This document shows positions 37,301-44,708 of a stretch of DNA of 64,000 nucleotides, piece after piece. This stretch comes from Nitrososphaeraceae archaeon (lineage in GTDB: Archaea > Thermoproteota > Nitrososphaeria > Nitrososphaerales > Nitrososphaeraceae), in the NCBI GenBank assembly GCA_031316115.1, contig JALDRC010000004.1, positions 186,001 through 250,000 on the forward strand, in the 5' to 3' direction. The first letter of the stretch is position 1. Each line of letters begins with the position of its first letter. Under the pieces are notes generated by a model. The model worked only from the letters and a program-made list of their open reading frames with translations. It was not told where the DNA came from and made no database searches. A program made the position numbers and the translations under genes.

Positions 37301-38276
37301 TTTTAATTTTTTTTCCCTGTGAATTCAAATTAAATACAAAAAGAGTTTTTAAAGTTGTAAATACTCTTTTTATTACACTTTTTAAGTTGTCATTTTTGGT
37401 ATTATTTTCTAAATGTGAAGATAGTAATTCAATATAGTGTGGTGATTTATCTAACACGTTTTGTATTTTTGGTAATATTTCAACTTTATTAAAAAAAATA
37501 TCTGAAAATGAAATTTCTTCCAATATCTTTGAATGTTTATAGTCTAAAGTAACTCCAATACTAATCTTATCAGTAAAAGATAACTTAATATTTGGAAAAT
37601 TAATAAATATAGAATATATAAATTTGTTATGTGAAATAGCTTCATAATCTAAACGATCATATCTTTCCTCATAAGTTAATTTATAATTAGGTGATTTATT
37701 GGGTTGTAAACAGGTAAATTTTTTACCAGTATGATCTTCTATCTTTCTTGATAGGTTTTCAATGTAATTAGTAATGTTTATTTTTTGACCTTTTAAAATT
37801 TTATCTAATTCGTGTATGTTTATTATTTTCTGAATCTCAAGATCTTTTTTGATAAATTCATCTTTCTCAAAATAATAATTCGTTGCTATTAGGTTATAAT
37901 TATTATTACAAAAATCTATGATTAAGGATAAATAATTTCGTTTATGACTATTCTGTATAAGAAATAACTCTGCTTGTTTATCATCACCATTACTTGGTCC
38001 TCCGTATCCTAAATGTTTATGCCAATTTCCTAGATAAGCAAGATTATTTTTTTCCATTTGTTTGGTAATATTTATTGCCAAGTCCTTATCCATTTCAAAA
38101 TAGACTTCTGTTCTCTTTGCATTAGTTGAAACGTGTATTATATTTAATATTATGATACATTCTACTACGGTCTTACCGAAAAGTAATCCACCTGTTTCGA
38201 CTTTTTCGTGTCTGTTACTTTCATTAACTATACTATTAATTGCATCTTCTGTTATGATTAATTTTTTATGTACCAT
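37278..38276 (-). CDS. JAMM/JAB-family isopeptidase-like protein with a long C-terminal part
   Basis: 332 residues. The N-terminal 140 form a JAB domain with a complete JAMM zinc site: Glu27 in VETGGLLFG, His86 and His88 in WHKHLGYGGPSNGDD, Ser95 and Asp98. Such enzymes cut isopeptide bonds or trim modifier precursors. The C-terminal 190 residues have no recognised family; they are Lys/Asn-rich with YKLTYEERYDRLDYEAI and NFPNIKLSFTDKISIG, possibly a modifier- or target-binding domain. The start ATG at 38276 overlaps the end of the small upstream gene by 11 bases. It has no Rpn11 regulatory partner here, so it probably acts with the next two genes. Confidence 0.85.
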   Translation of the reverse strand: MVHKKLIITEDAINSIVNESNRHEKVETGGLLFGKTVVECIIILNIIHVSTNAKRTEVYFEMDKDLAINITKQMEKNNLAYLGNWHKHLGYGGPSNGDDKQAELFLIQNSHKRNYLSLIIDFCNNNYNLIATNYYFEKDEFIKKDLEIQKIINIHELDKILKGQKINITNYIENLSRKIEDHTGKKFTCLQPNKSPNYKLTYEERYDRLDYEAISHNKFIYSIFINFPNIKLSFTDKISIGVTLDYKHSKILEEISFSDIFFNKVEILPKIQNVLDKSPHYIELLSSHLENNTKNDNLKSVIKRVFTTLKTLFVFNLNSQGKKIKNVKYGKP

Positions 38277-38448
38277 TGTAAAAGTGTTTGATATTAGGAA
38301 TAGTTATCTTTCCAGTTTCTACATCAACCATATTTTCTTCTCCTCTTTTTTTAAGAATTACCTCTGCAGCTTTATTTTTTATCTCATCTATACCTTCAAA
38401 GACTGATTTTAAATCTCTAGGCATTATAAACATATATATGAATTCCAT
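38266..38448 (-). CDS. Small first protein of the E1-E2-JAB operon
   Basis: 60 residues from ATG 38448, or 52 from ATG 38424, which begins MPRDLKSVFEGIDEIKNKAA. It is helical at first, then KKRGEENMVDVETGKITIPN and an end at HFYNGT. It is too short for a full ubiquitin-like fold and has no Gly-Gly tail. Still, it opens the operon in the place where bacterial systems encode the modifier, and it overlaps the JAB start. It could be a miniature modifier processed near its Gly, a target, or a regulator. This is an open question. Confidence 0.6.
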   Translation of the reverse strand: MEFIYMFIMPRDLKSVFEGIDEIKNKAAEVILKKRGEENMVDVETGKITIPNIKHFYNGT

Positions 38449-38494
38449 ATATTTATCATTTTTCTACTACTTTATTAAAAAAATTAATCACAAA

Positions 38495-38503
38495 GTATAA
38501 ATA
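38495..38503 (-). promoter_or_regulatory. Candidate TATA box of the E1-E2-JAB operon
   Basis: On the minus strand, ATTTATACT lies 47-55 bases before the first ATG and about 75 before the second. A transcript starting 25 bases downstream would carry a leader of 20-50 bases. Weak evidence in AT-rich DNA. Confidence 0.3.
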
Positions 38504-38844
38504 ATAAAAATTAATAAAAACTAAAGAACCTAATTATTATGCATTGTTTGGAATAGGTGATTTTTTCTTCAACAAAGTTAATGCAAAGAAGGTTTAGAAT
38601 GTTATGAAGAAAAGACTTTTCCGAGTGAAGAATTTATTCTATTAAGAAAAGTGAAAACAATATACAAGTTAAATTTTGTTATAGAATCTATCTTTTGCTC
38701 TAAATCTGCAGATTTACTAATCTTTTTGTATTGCTTTGTTTTCTGTAAATTTTGCAGAGTCATTTCTTCTTTGTTATAAAATACTTTCTCAGAAATGACT
38801 TTGATAAAGTCTTTGTTATCTCTTTTATAGAACCCACGTTTGAA

Positions 38845-38869
38845 GCGCGGGGAGTGGGATTCGAACCCA
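38845..38869 (-). repeat. Right boundary repeat of the island (within tRNA-Ser)
   Basis: The last 24 bases of the tRNA-Ser gene plus one flanking base. It is an exact 25-base direct repeat of 32838-32862. The two copies frame about 6.0 kb that includes the E1-E2-JAB operon. Confidence 0.75.
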
Positions 38870-38929
38870 CGAGTTCTTACGAACATGGGATTAGCAATCC
38901 CACGCCCTACCAGGCTAGGCGACCCCCGC
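38846..38929 (-). tRNA. tRNA-Ser (anticodon GCU)
   Basis: 84 bases. The acceptor stem GCGGGGG pairs with TCCCCGC, with discriminator G. The D arm has TCGCCTAGCCTGGTAGGGC. The anticodon arm reads GGGATTGCTAATCCC with anticodon GCU, which reads AGC/AGU. The long variable arm pairs GTTC with GAAC around GTAA, as expected for a serine tRNA. The T arm is GTGGGTTCGAATCCCAC. No intron and no encoded CCA. Its 3' end is repeated at 32838-32862. Confidence 0.93.
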
Positions 38930-38985
38930 TCCATGAAATCTAGTATCCAATAGTAGTATTAACTGTTTAAACTTAAAATGTTATA

Positions 38986-39561
38986 TTAACCTATTATCGT
39001 CCATTTACCATCACTAAAGACAAACCTACTATTCTTATCTCTATTAGTATTTGTTGCTTGAAACGGAATCCATTTGCCGGAAGAATCATCAAAGGAATAA
39101 ATAACTTCAAGCATAGTCTCAGGTAATAAATTGAGTTGAGAAGGAATAATATCTACAAGATATTCAATTTTTTCAATAGCCATGTCAAATTGTTTTTCGA
39201 ATTTATTTTTAATACAAAAAACTATCTCAGAATTTAGATTATTCGCTCCAATAAATTTGAATAAAACTACTACCGGCATTTTACCTCTTCTGTGTTTAAT
39301 TTCTTTTAAAATATTTTTAATAGACTGCCATCTGTCAGGTCTAATAGAACTAAAGAATAAATCATCGAATTTACTAGAGAAACTCAATTCTATGTATGTA
39401 ATAGAATCATCATCCCCCAGAGCGTAAGATTGTTCTTTTTGTATTTCATCTATTGATGTTTCTTCCTCCATAACATAGAATGATTTGGTTAAGTAGGTAT
39501 AGATTACTTCTCTTTCTCCAATAGCAAGATCGTAATAACGAAATTGAACATATGCTTCCAA
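38986..39561 (-). CDS. Conserved protein of unknown function
   Basis: 191 residues, soluble, mixed alpha/beta: MEAYVQFRYYDLAIGEREVI, an acidic middle (EEETSIDEIQKEQSY), then PDRWQSIKNILKEIKHRRGK, MPVVVLFKFIGANNLNSEIV, and SGKWIPFQATNTN with WTIIG at the end. No motif was recognised. It sits outside the tRNA-bounded island with ordinary composition, so it is probably chromosomal. Start ATG at 39561. Confidence 0.65.
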   Translation of the reverse strand: MEAYVQFRYYDLAIGEREVIYTYLTKSFYVMEEETSIDEIQKEQSYALGDDDSITYIELSFSSKFDDLFFSSIRPDRWQSIKNILKEIKHRRGKMPVVVLFKFIGANNLNSEIVFCIKNKFEKQFDMAIEKIEYLVDIIPSQLNLLPETMLEVIYSFDDSSGKWIPFQATNTNRDKNSRFVFSDGKWTIIG

Positions 39562-39671
39562 GAATATTTCTTAATGGTAAAAACAAAAATTTAAACTTTA
39601 AAGCTTGGAAGCGGATTTACATTTTCACATAATTCCACACAAAACAAATCAGAATATAATAAAAAACAAAA

Positions 39672-39953
39672 TTAGTAGTGTGTTGGTGTAACTATCATTT
39701 CTATTAGTTGTTTATGAATAGATAGGTAATGTGTACCCTTATAGGTTACTTTATATGTTTGCGTATTGGGATAATATTCTAGTAGATCTTTATCTAATAA
39801 TAATATAAGATATTCTTTTAATTGTGAGTATGAAAGAAATGCACTATACATAATCTTTGTTGCAGTAATTCCATCAGTACTTTTACTATTAGAAACTGAT
39901 TCTAGAATAAAAGCTATAATCTCATTCCTGCTTCTATTTTTCATACATATCAT
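39672..39953 (-). CDS. Winged-helix DNA-binding protein
   Basis: 93 residues forming one winged helix: RNEIIAFILESVSNSKSTDG (first helix), TATKIMYSAFLSYSQLKEYL (recognition unit), LLLDKDLLEYYPNTQTYKVT and YKGTHYLSIHKQLIEMI (wing and last helix). This is the common archaeal small HTH pattern (IMYxAFLSYxQLKEYL) of one-domain regulators in Nitrososphaeria. A target is unknown. No ligand domain. Confidence 0.82.
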   Translation of the reverse strand: MICMKNRSRNEIIAFILESVSNSKSTDGITATKIMYSAFLSYSQLKEYLILLLDKDLLEYYPNTQTYKVTYKGTHYLSIHKQLIEMIVTPTHY

Positions 39954-40199
39954 ATTAAGTATTAATATGTTAACTTTAGGATAGAATCGATTAAATAAAA
40001 TAGATAGAATATAGAATTTTTAAATTCTATAAGTATTTTGTGCAAGATTCTTTAGTGCGATTCAAGATAGTTAAATAAAATAGTAAAATATGTTATATTA
40101 AATTTATTTAAAGAAATTTTAATATTAAATCAAAAATAGCTAGTATTTTAAATTATATCATAAAATTAAAAAATATCATAGAAATTTATATTGAAAACA
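39954..40199. other. Intergenic stretch, no gene seen
   Basis: Very AT-rich. It holds the promoter of the winged-helix gene and the terminator of the next minus-strand gene. No clear sites. Confidence 0.35.
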
Positions 40200-40643
40200 T
40201 CAGATTTTATTTGATGCTTTTCCTTTAACAATATTAAATGGCAAGTCGTCAATGTGAAGTTTGGATCCATTATATATCAAATCTATTTCAACTAGCACAG
40301 TTCCAAACTTTTGAATCTTAGGATCAATTATCCATGAATATGTAGACAATTTTGAATTAGAAATATTCAAATAAAAAGATTGAGCGATACCTGATAAATA
40401 TATTATATTTCCATTTATAATACCATAATTAGCTGTTTTATTATTAAGAGATTGATCATTTAATAGAAAATTGATGATTTGAGGTTCTTCCAAACTTATT
40501 TCTTTATTTAATAATGTCACATTTAGTGATATTGAATTATTAATTTTATATTCTTCAGAAAATATAATCTGTGAAAGAAACACCAATGAAACTACCATTA
40601 TTACCACAATAAAACATAGATACCACAAAGCAGGATAAATCAA
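40200..40643 (-). CDS. Membrane-anchored extracellular protein of unknown function
   Basis: 147 residues. Residues 3-28 are one membrane segment (LWYLCFIVVIMVVSLVFLSQ). The rest is a beta-rich extracellular domain: INNSISLNVTLLNKEISLEE, then SGIAQSFYLNISNSKLSTYS and GTVLVEIDLIYNGSKLHI. It has several N-x-S/T sites and no Cys in the outer part. Family not recognised. It lies near the RecA-like gene but is not clearly co-transcribed (97 bases apart, same strand). Confidence 0.6.
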   Translation of the reverse strand: MIYPALWYLCFIVVIMVVSLVFLSQIIFSEEYKINNSISLNVTLLNKEISLEEPQIINFLLNDQSLNNKTANYGIINGNIIYLSGIAQSFYLNISNSKLSTYSWIIDPKIQKFGTVLVEIDLIYNGSKLHIDDLPFNIVKGKASNKI

Positions 40644-40739
40644 TATAATCTAGTAGAAATTAAGAATACTATAAATCTTGGTATAAAATTTTATTGATAA
40701 ATTTATTTTAATGGAAAAATGAAAAAGAATGTTGGATTA

Positions 40740-41372
40740 TCAAGGGTCAGAGTTAAAGGATATAGCATCGTTTTTGATGACTACTTTTTTAGAATCTAGA
40801 AAGGGATGAAGAGATATATTGATAGAAAGGTTAGCTTCATCGACCATTTCTACATAGAATATTACATCGCTTTTTTTGTGTATAAATCTTCTATTTGAAG
40901 GTAGTATAACCCAATTTTCTTTATTTTTATATCTTAGCATACTAGTAACAAGGATAGGAACACGAGATTTACAATTCTTTAGAAGTAACATTAAGAAATT
41001 TGAAATAATGTGTTGAACATTACCTATTCCTTTAAAATAATTAGAATCAATTTTTTTATAATATAAATTATAAAAACTGTTTAATGAATCAATAATAATT
41101 AAAGAAGTAGTTGAGATATTCAAGATAATTGTCTTCAAAAGAAATTCTAGTTCACCTTCGTCTGGTGTAAATACACAAACAGATTTTGGTGAATAATTTA
41201 ATATAAACCCAGAATTTGCATATGCCGTAAAAGTAGTATCGAAGTCAATATAGACTGTCTTTTTGAAAAAAGAAGTAATAGTTGAGACAAAACAAAGTTT
41301 AGCGTATGGATCGTAGAATAGCAATGTATTCAAACTATTTTTAGTAAGAAGGGAATCAAAAATATCTATCAT
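40740..41372 (-). CDS. RecA-fold-like protein without Walker A
   Basis: 210 residues. A Walker-B-like strand LIIIDSLNSFYNLYY, a preceding KTVYIDFDTTFTAYANSGF, and PILVTSMLRYKNKENWV resemble the RadB/KaiC core, and the layout of strands fits. There is no GxxGxGKT/S loop, so ATP binding is doubtful. It may be a degenerate paralogue that binds a partner. Lys/Ser-rich, soluble. A small RAM-domain gene lies upstream on the same strand. Confidence 0.55.
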   Translation of the reverse strand: MIDIFDSLLTKNSLNTLLFYDPYAKLCFVSTITSFFKKTVYIDFDTTFTAYANSGFILNYSPKSVCVFTPDEGELEFLLKTIILNISTTSLIIIDSLNSFYNLYYKKIDSNYFKGIGNVQHIISNFLMLLLKNCKSRVPILVTSMLRYKNKENWVILPSNRRFIHKKSDVIFYVEMVDEANLSINISLHPFLDSKKVVIKNDAISFNSDP

Positions 41373-41473
41373 GCTAATATTAAAACAGTTAAAAACAAAA
41401 TAATAATGTTAAGTCTAATATAGTGTATAGAAAATACCAGAATATATAAAAAAGTTATTATTAAATAAAAGCT

Positions 41474-41728
41474 TTAGTTTATGTCTTTTTCCCCTTGTCC
41501 TTCTATGACCATCATGGTCAAAGTAGATCTCACTTTATCTATTCTCCTTACATTCCATGTAACTACTTCACGCAATTTATCCATTGACTCAGAGCGAATT
41601 CTAACTATAATATCATAAACTCCGAACACTCCACTTACCTCAACAACTTCGGGCAATTTTTTTAGTTCCTTGATAATATCAGCTTCAGATCCTAAATCAC
41701 AATTTATTAAAACATACGCTGTCGGCAT
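41474..41728 (-). CDS. Stand-alone Lrp/AsnC ligand-binding (RAM) domain protein
   Basis: 84 residues: AYVLINCDLGSEADIIKELK, LPEVVEVSGVFGVYDIIVRI, RSESMDKLREVV, IDKVRSTLTMMVIEGQ. The complete RAM beta-alpha-beta-beta-alpha-beta fold with the VFGVYDIIV core, no helix-turn-helix. It works as a small-ligand sensor, usually as a decamer or with partner regulators. It is closer to the family consensus than the copy at 24797-25030. It is divergent from rtcA. Confidence 0.88.
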   Translation of the reverse strand: MPTAYVLINCDLGSEADIIKELKKLPEVVEVSGVFGVYDIIVRIRSESMDKLREVVTWNVRRIDKVRSTLTMMVIEGQGEKDIN

Positions 41729-41903
41729 TACAAAATTATATTATATTCATATATTAATCCTTTTAGTCTAGAAATACAAAAGGAATTAAATTAATAATAT
41801 GTGAAAGAAGTATTATCAAACCAAAAATAGATTGTAATAAACAAGATTGTACAAAAGAAATACAACAAAACAATTATTTTATAATCTTTAGTGAATTTGA
41901 CTG

Positions 41904-42959
41904 TTGTTAAAAATCGACGGTTCTTTTGGAGAAGGAGGAGGACAAATTTTGCGCTCTGCTATCTCACTTTCTGTACTCTTAAAGAAACCTGTGGAGATAT
42001 TCAATATCCGCTCGAAAAGACCTAATCCGGGTTTGAGACCTCAACATATTCATTCTGTTAGAGCATTAACCAGAATTTTTAATGCTAAAGTGGAGAACCT
42101 GAGTATTGGAAATAAAAGTATAAAATTTATACCAAATACTCACAATAATGATTTAGATATTTCTGATATTGATATTGATATCGGGACTGCCGGAAGTATT
42201 TCCATGATATTGCAAACAATAATTCCGCCTGTTTCGTTATCTAAAAAAAAAATGAAAATTAAAATTATTGGAGGAACTGATGTTATGGCTAGTCCAACAA
42301 TAGACTATATGAAATATGTAGTTTCTGAAATGTATAAAAGCATAGGAATCAATTTTACAATAGATACTGCAAGAAGAGGATATTATCCTAAAGGTGGTGG
42401 AATAGTATACGTAGAAATATCACCTTGTAATAATCTTGGTCTGATAAATTTAATCAAACCTAGAACTGGTGAACCTAGGATAGTGGGTGTTTGTTCCAGA
42501 CTTCCTAGGAATGTTTTAGATCGTCAAGTGTCAACTGCACTTTTATACCTTGAAAAGAATGGTTATAGATGTAATCATTATATAGCCTCAGTTGAAAATT
42601 CTCTTTCTCCTGGATCTTCTTTACTAGTTTATACTAAATCTGATATTGGTCAATATATAGGAGGAGATGCTGTTGGACAAAAAAACAAAACTGCTGAAGA
42701 GGTTGGTAAGGAAGCAGTAAGTAAATTCCTTTCAAATTACAATAAAAAGGTGCCTATAGATCATTATTTGGCAGATATGATAGTCATACCTGCTTGTTTG
42801 GCAAAAGGTAATTCTAAATTTATGACTGGAAGGATTACAGAACATTTGAAAACTAATTTATATATAGTGAGTAAAATGATGGATTGTAAATATAGTATAA
42901 CGCCTATCAAGGAAAATTATATTGTGAATATTGATGGTATCACAGATTTTTGTATTTAG
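41904..42959 (+). CDS. rtcA: RNA 3'-terminal phosphate cyclase
   Basis: 351 residues, normal length. IDGSFGEGGGQILRSAISLS opens the protein; RPNPGLRPQHIHSVRAL and GTAGSISMILQTIIPP follow, then RRGYYPKGGGIV and the catalytic His in the C-terminal region (VPIDHYLADMIVIPACLA). The enzyme converts an RNA 3'-phosphate to a 2',3'-cyclic phosphate with ATP. The start is TTG at 41904; a TGA two codons before it leaves no other start. It is upstream of a simple repeat and a small zinc protein. No rtcB is adjacent. Confidence 0.92.
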   Translation: MLKIDGSFGEGGGQILRSAISLSVLLKKPVEIFNIRSKRPNPGLRPQHIHSVRALTRIFNAKVENLSIGNKSIKFIPNTHNNDLDISDIDIDIGTAGSISMILQTIIPPVSLSKKKMKIKIIGGTDVMASPTIDYMKYVVSEMYKSIGINFTIDTARRGYYPKGGGIVYVEISPCNNLGLINLIKPRTGEPRIVGVCSRLPRNVLDRQVSTALLYLEKNGYRCNHYIASVENSLSPGSSLLVYTKSDIGQYIGGDAVGQKNKTAEEVGKEAVSKFLSNYNKKVPIDHYLADMIVIPACLAKGNSKFMTGRITEHLKTNLYIVSKMMDCKYSITPIKENYIVNIDGITDFCI

Positions 42960-42990
42960 AAAAATAAATTAACGATGTTATCTAGAATTT

Positions 42991-43029
42991 ACATACATAC
43001 ATATAAACAAACACATACATACATACATA
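42991..43029. repeat. ACAT microsatellite
   Basis: Interrupted tandem ACAT/ACAA units just after rtcA. It is a simple repeat that may vary in length. Confidence 0.7.
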
Positions 43030-43065
43030 ATAAAACTAATATTCTAAATAATTGTATATATTAAA

Positions 43066-43194
43066 GTGGAAAAAATCCGGAAAATAAACAGATGTTTAAT
43101 ATGTGGATGTACTGAGCATAAACTTATAGGTTGTATAGAACATTGGAGAAATCATATTAAAAATAAGAAAGGGATATGTATTAAAAAAAGATAA
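43066..43194 (+). CDS. 42-residue Cys/His-rich protein
   Basis: From GTG 43066: RCLICGCTEHKLIGCIEHWR, then NHIKNKKGICIKKR. The series C-x2-C-x-C...H...C...H...H...C could bind one or two zinc ions. Short and basic. No family was recognised. It follows rtcA on the same strand after about 107 bases. Confidence 0.45.
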   Translation: MEKIRKINRCLICGCTEHKLIGCIEHWRNHIKNKKGICIKKR

Positions 43195-43644
43195 ATGTAT
43201 TTTAAATTACAACTAACACTAGGTTAAATCTCTAGATGACGTTTATTTATATAGATTAAACTTTTCAATTCTTTAATACATATAAATCGAATATTTAAAA
43301 AATCAGTAATGAGAATGTAAAGAATTAATATTATAACATCTTTTTATCCATACTTTTCATTGCTAGCCGCGTAATATTTTGAATAGATAATATACTAATA
43401 TAATGAGATATTTTTTAATTGCCATTTAGTGTTATTACCAAGATTAGTTCCGCAATTTTGCAAAGTTATCAAAAATTGGTTAATATTATACTCGATTTAT
43501 CTACTATTATTTATTTGTAAAGGTTTAATTTGTTCTTGCTTTTGTTTTGGATTTAATACAAGTAAATGTTATAATGTACAAATTATATTCAATATGGAAT
43601 ATTAGGAATATGGTAGATTAAATAATTATATAAAGTTAGTAAGA
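43195..43644. other. Intergenic stretch, no gene seen
   Basis: 450 AT-rich bases at a convergent junction. No coding frame or structured RNA was recognised. Confidence 0.35.
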
Positions 43645-44232
43645 TTATTTGAGTTCATATAGAGCAACAGATAGTTTAAAGACCATGCTATCATCCGTTA
43701 GATCAGCAACAGGAAGAAAATACTTTTGTGTTTCTTCTTTATATCGTTTAACTTTTTCTTTATGAGCACTATTTTTAAGTGTTCTTATATTATCTAGTCT
43801 ATCTGCTAGAATAAGAAATCGAAGTGTTTTTGAGATCTTTGAGAGTGCTTTTGGATCTTTGAATGTTATATCTCTAATATCATACTTCAGACTAGATAAC
43901 ACAAGATTTAGAGACTGTTCTTCCATTTTATTTGTAAGATTATTTTCGAATTGATTTGCATGTGTTTTATCATAGATGTCATGGAGTATTGCAGCAGAAA
44001 TAACATATTTATCTTTTATATTTAATTCTCCTGCCATTATTAGCGCTACTCTAAGTACATGATTAATGTATGGTTCTGATTTTATGTCATCATAGAATTT
44101 TCCTTTATGAATGAAATTTGAAATACCAAACGTACGAGTTATTATAACTATACTATCTAATGATTCTTCAAATATTTTTAGTAATTTAAAGAAAAGTAAT
44201 TTTGTAGAATCATGCATCCGAGTGGTATTCAT
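43645..44232 (-). CDS. HD-domain hydrolase, RelA/SpoT-HD type
   Basis: 195 residues. The metal ligands are seen as HVLRVALIMAGEL (first His), AAILHDIYDKT (His-Asp pair), and the last Asp in LADRLDNIRTL. These segments fit the HD part of ppGpp hydrolases (small alarmone hydrolase, Mesh1-like): about 180 residues, no synthetase or TGS domain. It may hydrolyse (p)ppGpp or a related nucleotide such as NADPH. Archaeal alarmone use is uncertain, so the substrate is open. Single gene. Confidence 0.75.
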   Translation of the reverse strand: MNTTRMHDSTKLLFFKLLKIFEESLDSIVIITRTFGISNFIHKGKFYDDIKSEPYINHVLRVALIMAGELNIKDKYVISAAILHDIYDKTHANQFENNLTNKMEEQSLNLVLSSLKYDIRDITFKDPKALSKISKTLRFLILADRLDNIRTLKNSAHKEKVKRYKEETQKYFLPVADLTDDSMVFKLSVALYELK

Positions 44233-44420
44233 ATAATATATCAGCTACGAGTTCATAGGTTATATATAACCAGTATAAAAATTTATTCAGTATATTTTAA
44301 TATTTTCAATCAAAAAGAAAAATGTAAAATGAAATTATTTCATTGTTAACAATGAGTTTCGAATAATTTGAACAGTATTTTATTTTTAGGAACTCATTAT
44401 CCAAAATTGGTAGGATTCAT

Positions 44421-44708
44421 TTAGGATGTAATAGTGTCAGATGAGGTAGGCTGTAAAGAATTATCAGTAACATTTTCATCCTTTATGGAATCTTTGTTAT
44501 CTATTTTATTACTATACTTTGCAGTAGTTTTTTTTGCTGATGTTGCTGCCTTCTTTGCAGTAGTTTTTTTTGCTGATGTTGCTGCCTTCTTTGCAGTAGT
44601 TTTTTTTGCTGATGTTGCTGCCTTCTTTGCAGTAGTTTTTTTTGCTGATGTTGCTGCTTTTGATTTTGTATTTTTACTATTGGATTTTGTTTTTTTATCC
44701 ATAGACAT
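44421..44708 (-). CDS. Lys/Ala-repeat, histone-H1-like protein
   Basis: 95 residues: a basic start (DKKTKSNSKNTKSK), then four near-identical 12-residue units of the form AATSAKKTTAKK, then an acidic/polar tail (DNKDSIKDENVTDNSLQ). This resembles the Lys-Ala tail of histone H1 and of bacterial Hc1/HupS-type DNA binders. It should bind DNA or RNA by charge. The repeats come from a 36-base tandem unit. No folded domain is visible. Confidence 0.72.
   Translation of the reverse strand: MSMDKKTKSNSKNTKSKAATSAKKTTAKKAATSAKKTTAKKAATSAKKTTAKKAATSAKKTTAKYSNKIDNKDSIKDENVTDNSLQPTSSDTITS
44521..44664 (-). repeat. Four 36-base tandem repeats within the Lys/Ala protein
   Basis: Units at 44521-44556, 44557-44592, 44593-44628 and 44629-44664. 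The first three are identical; the fourth diverges at its outer end. Each encodes 12 residues and preserves the frame. Confidence 0.9.

Noticed and set aside
38602-38934. 110-codon frame on the minus strand through the tRNA-Ser gene
   Set aside because: The first 30 codons are the tRNA itself. A shorter version from ATG 38763 (53 residues, Lys-rich) cannot be excluded, but it has no homology that I recognise.
40740-41372. Possible active RadB recombinase
   Set aside because: No Walker A loop, so a working ATPase is not supported.
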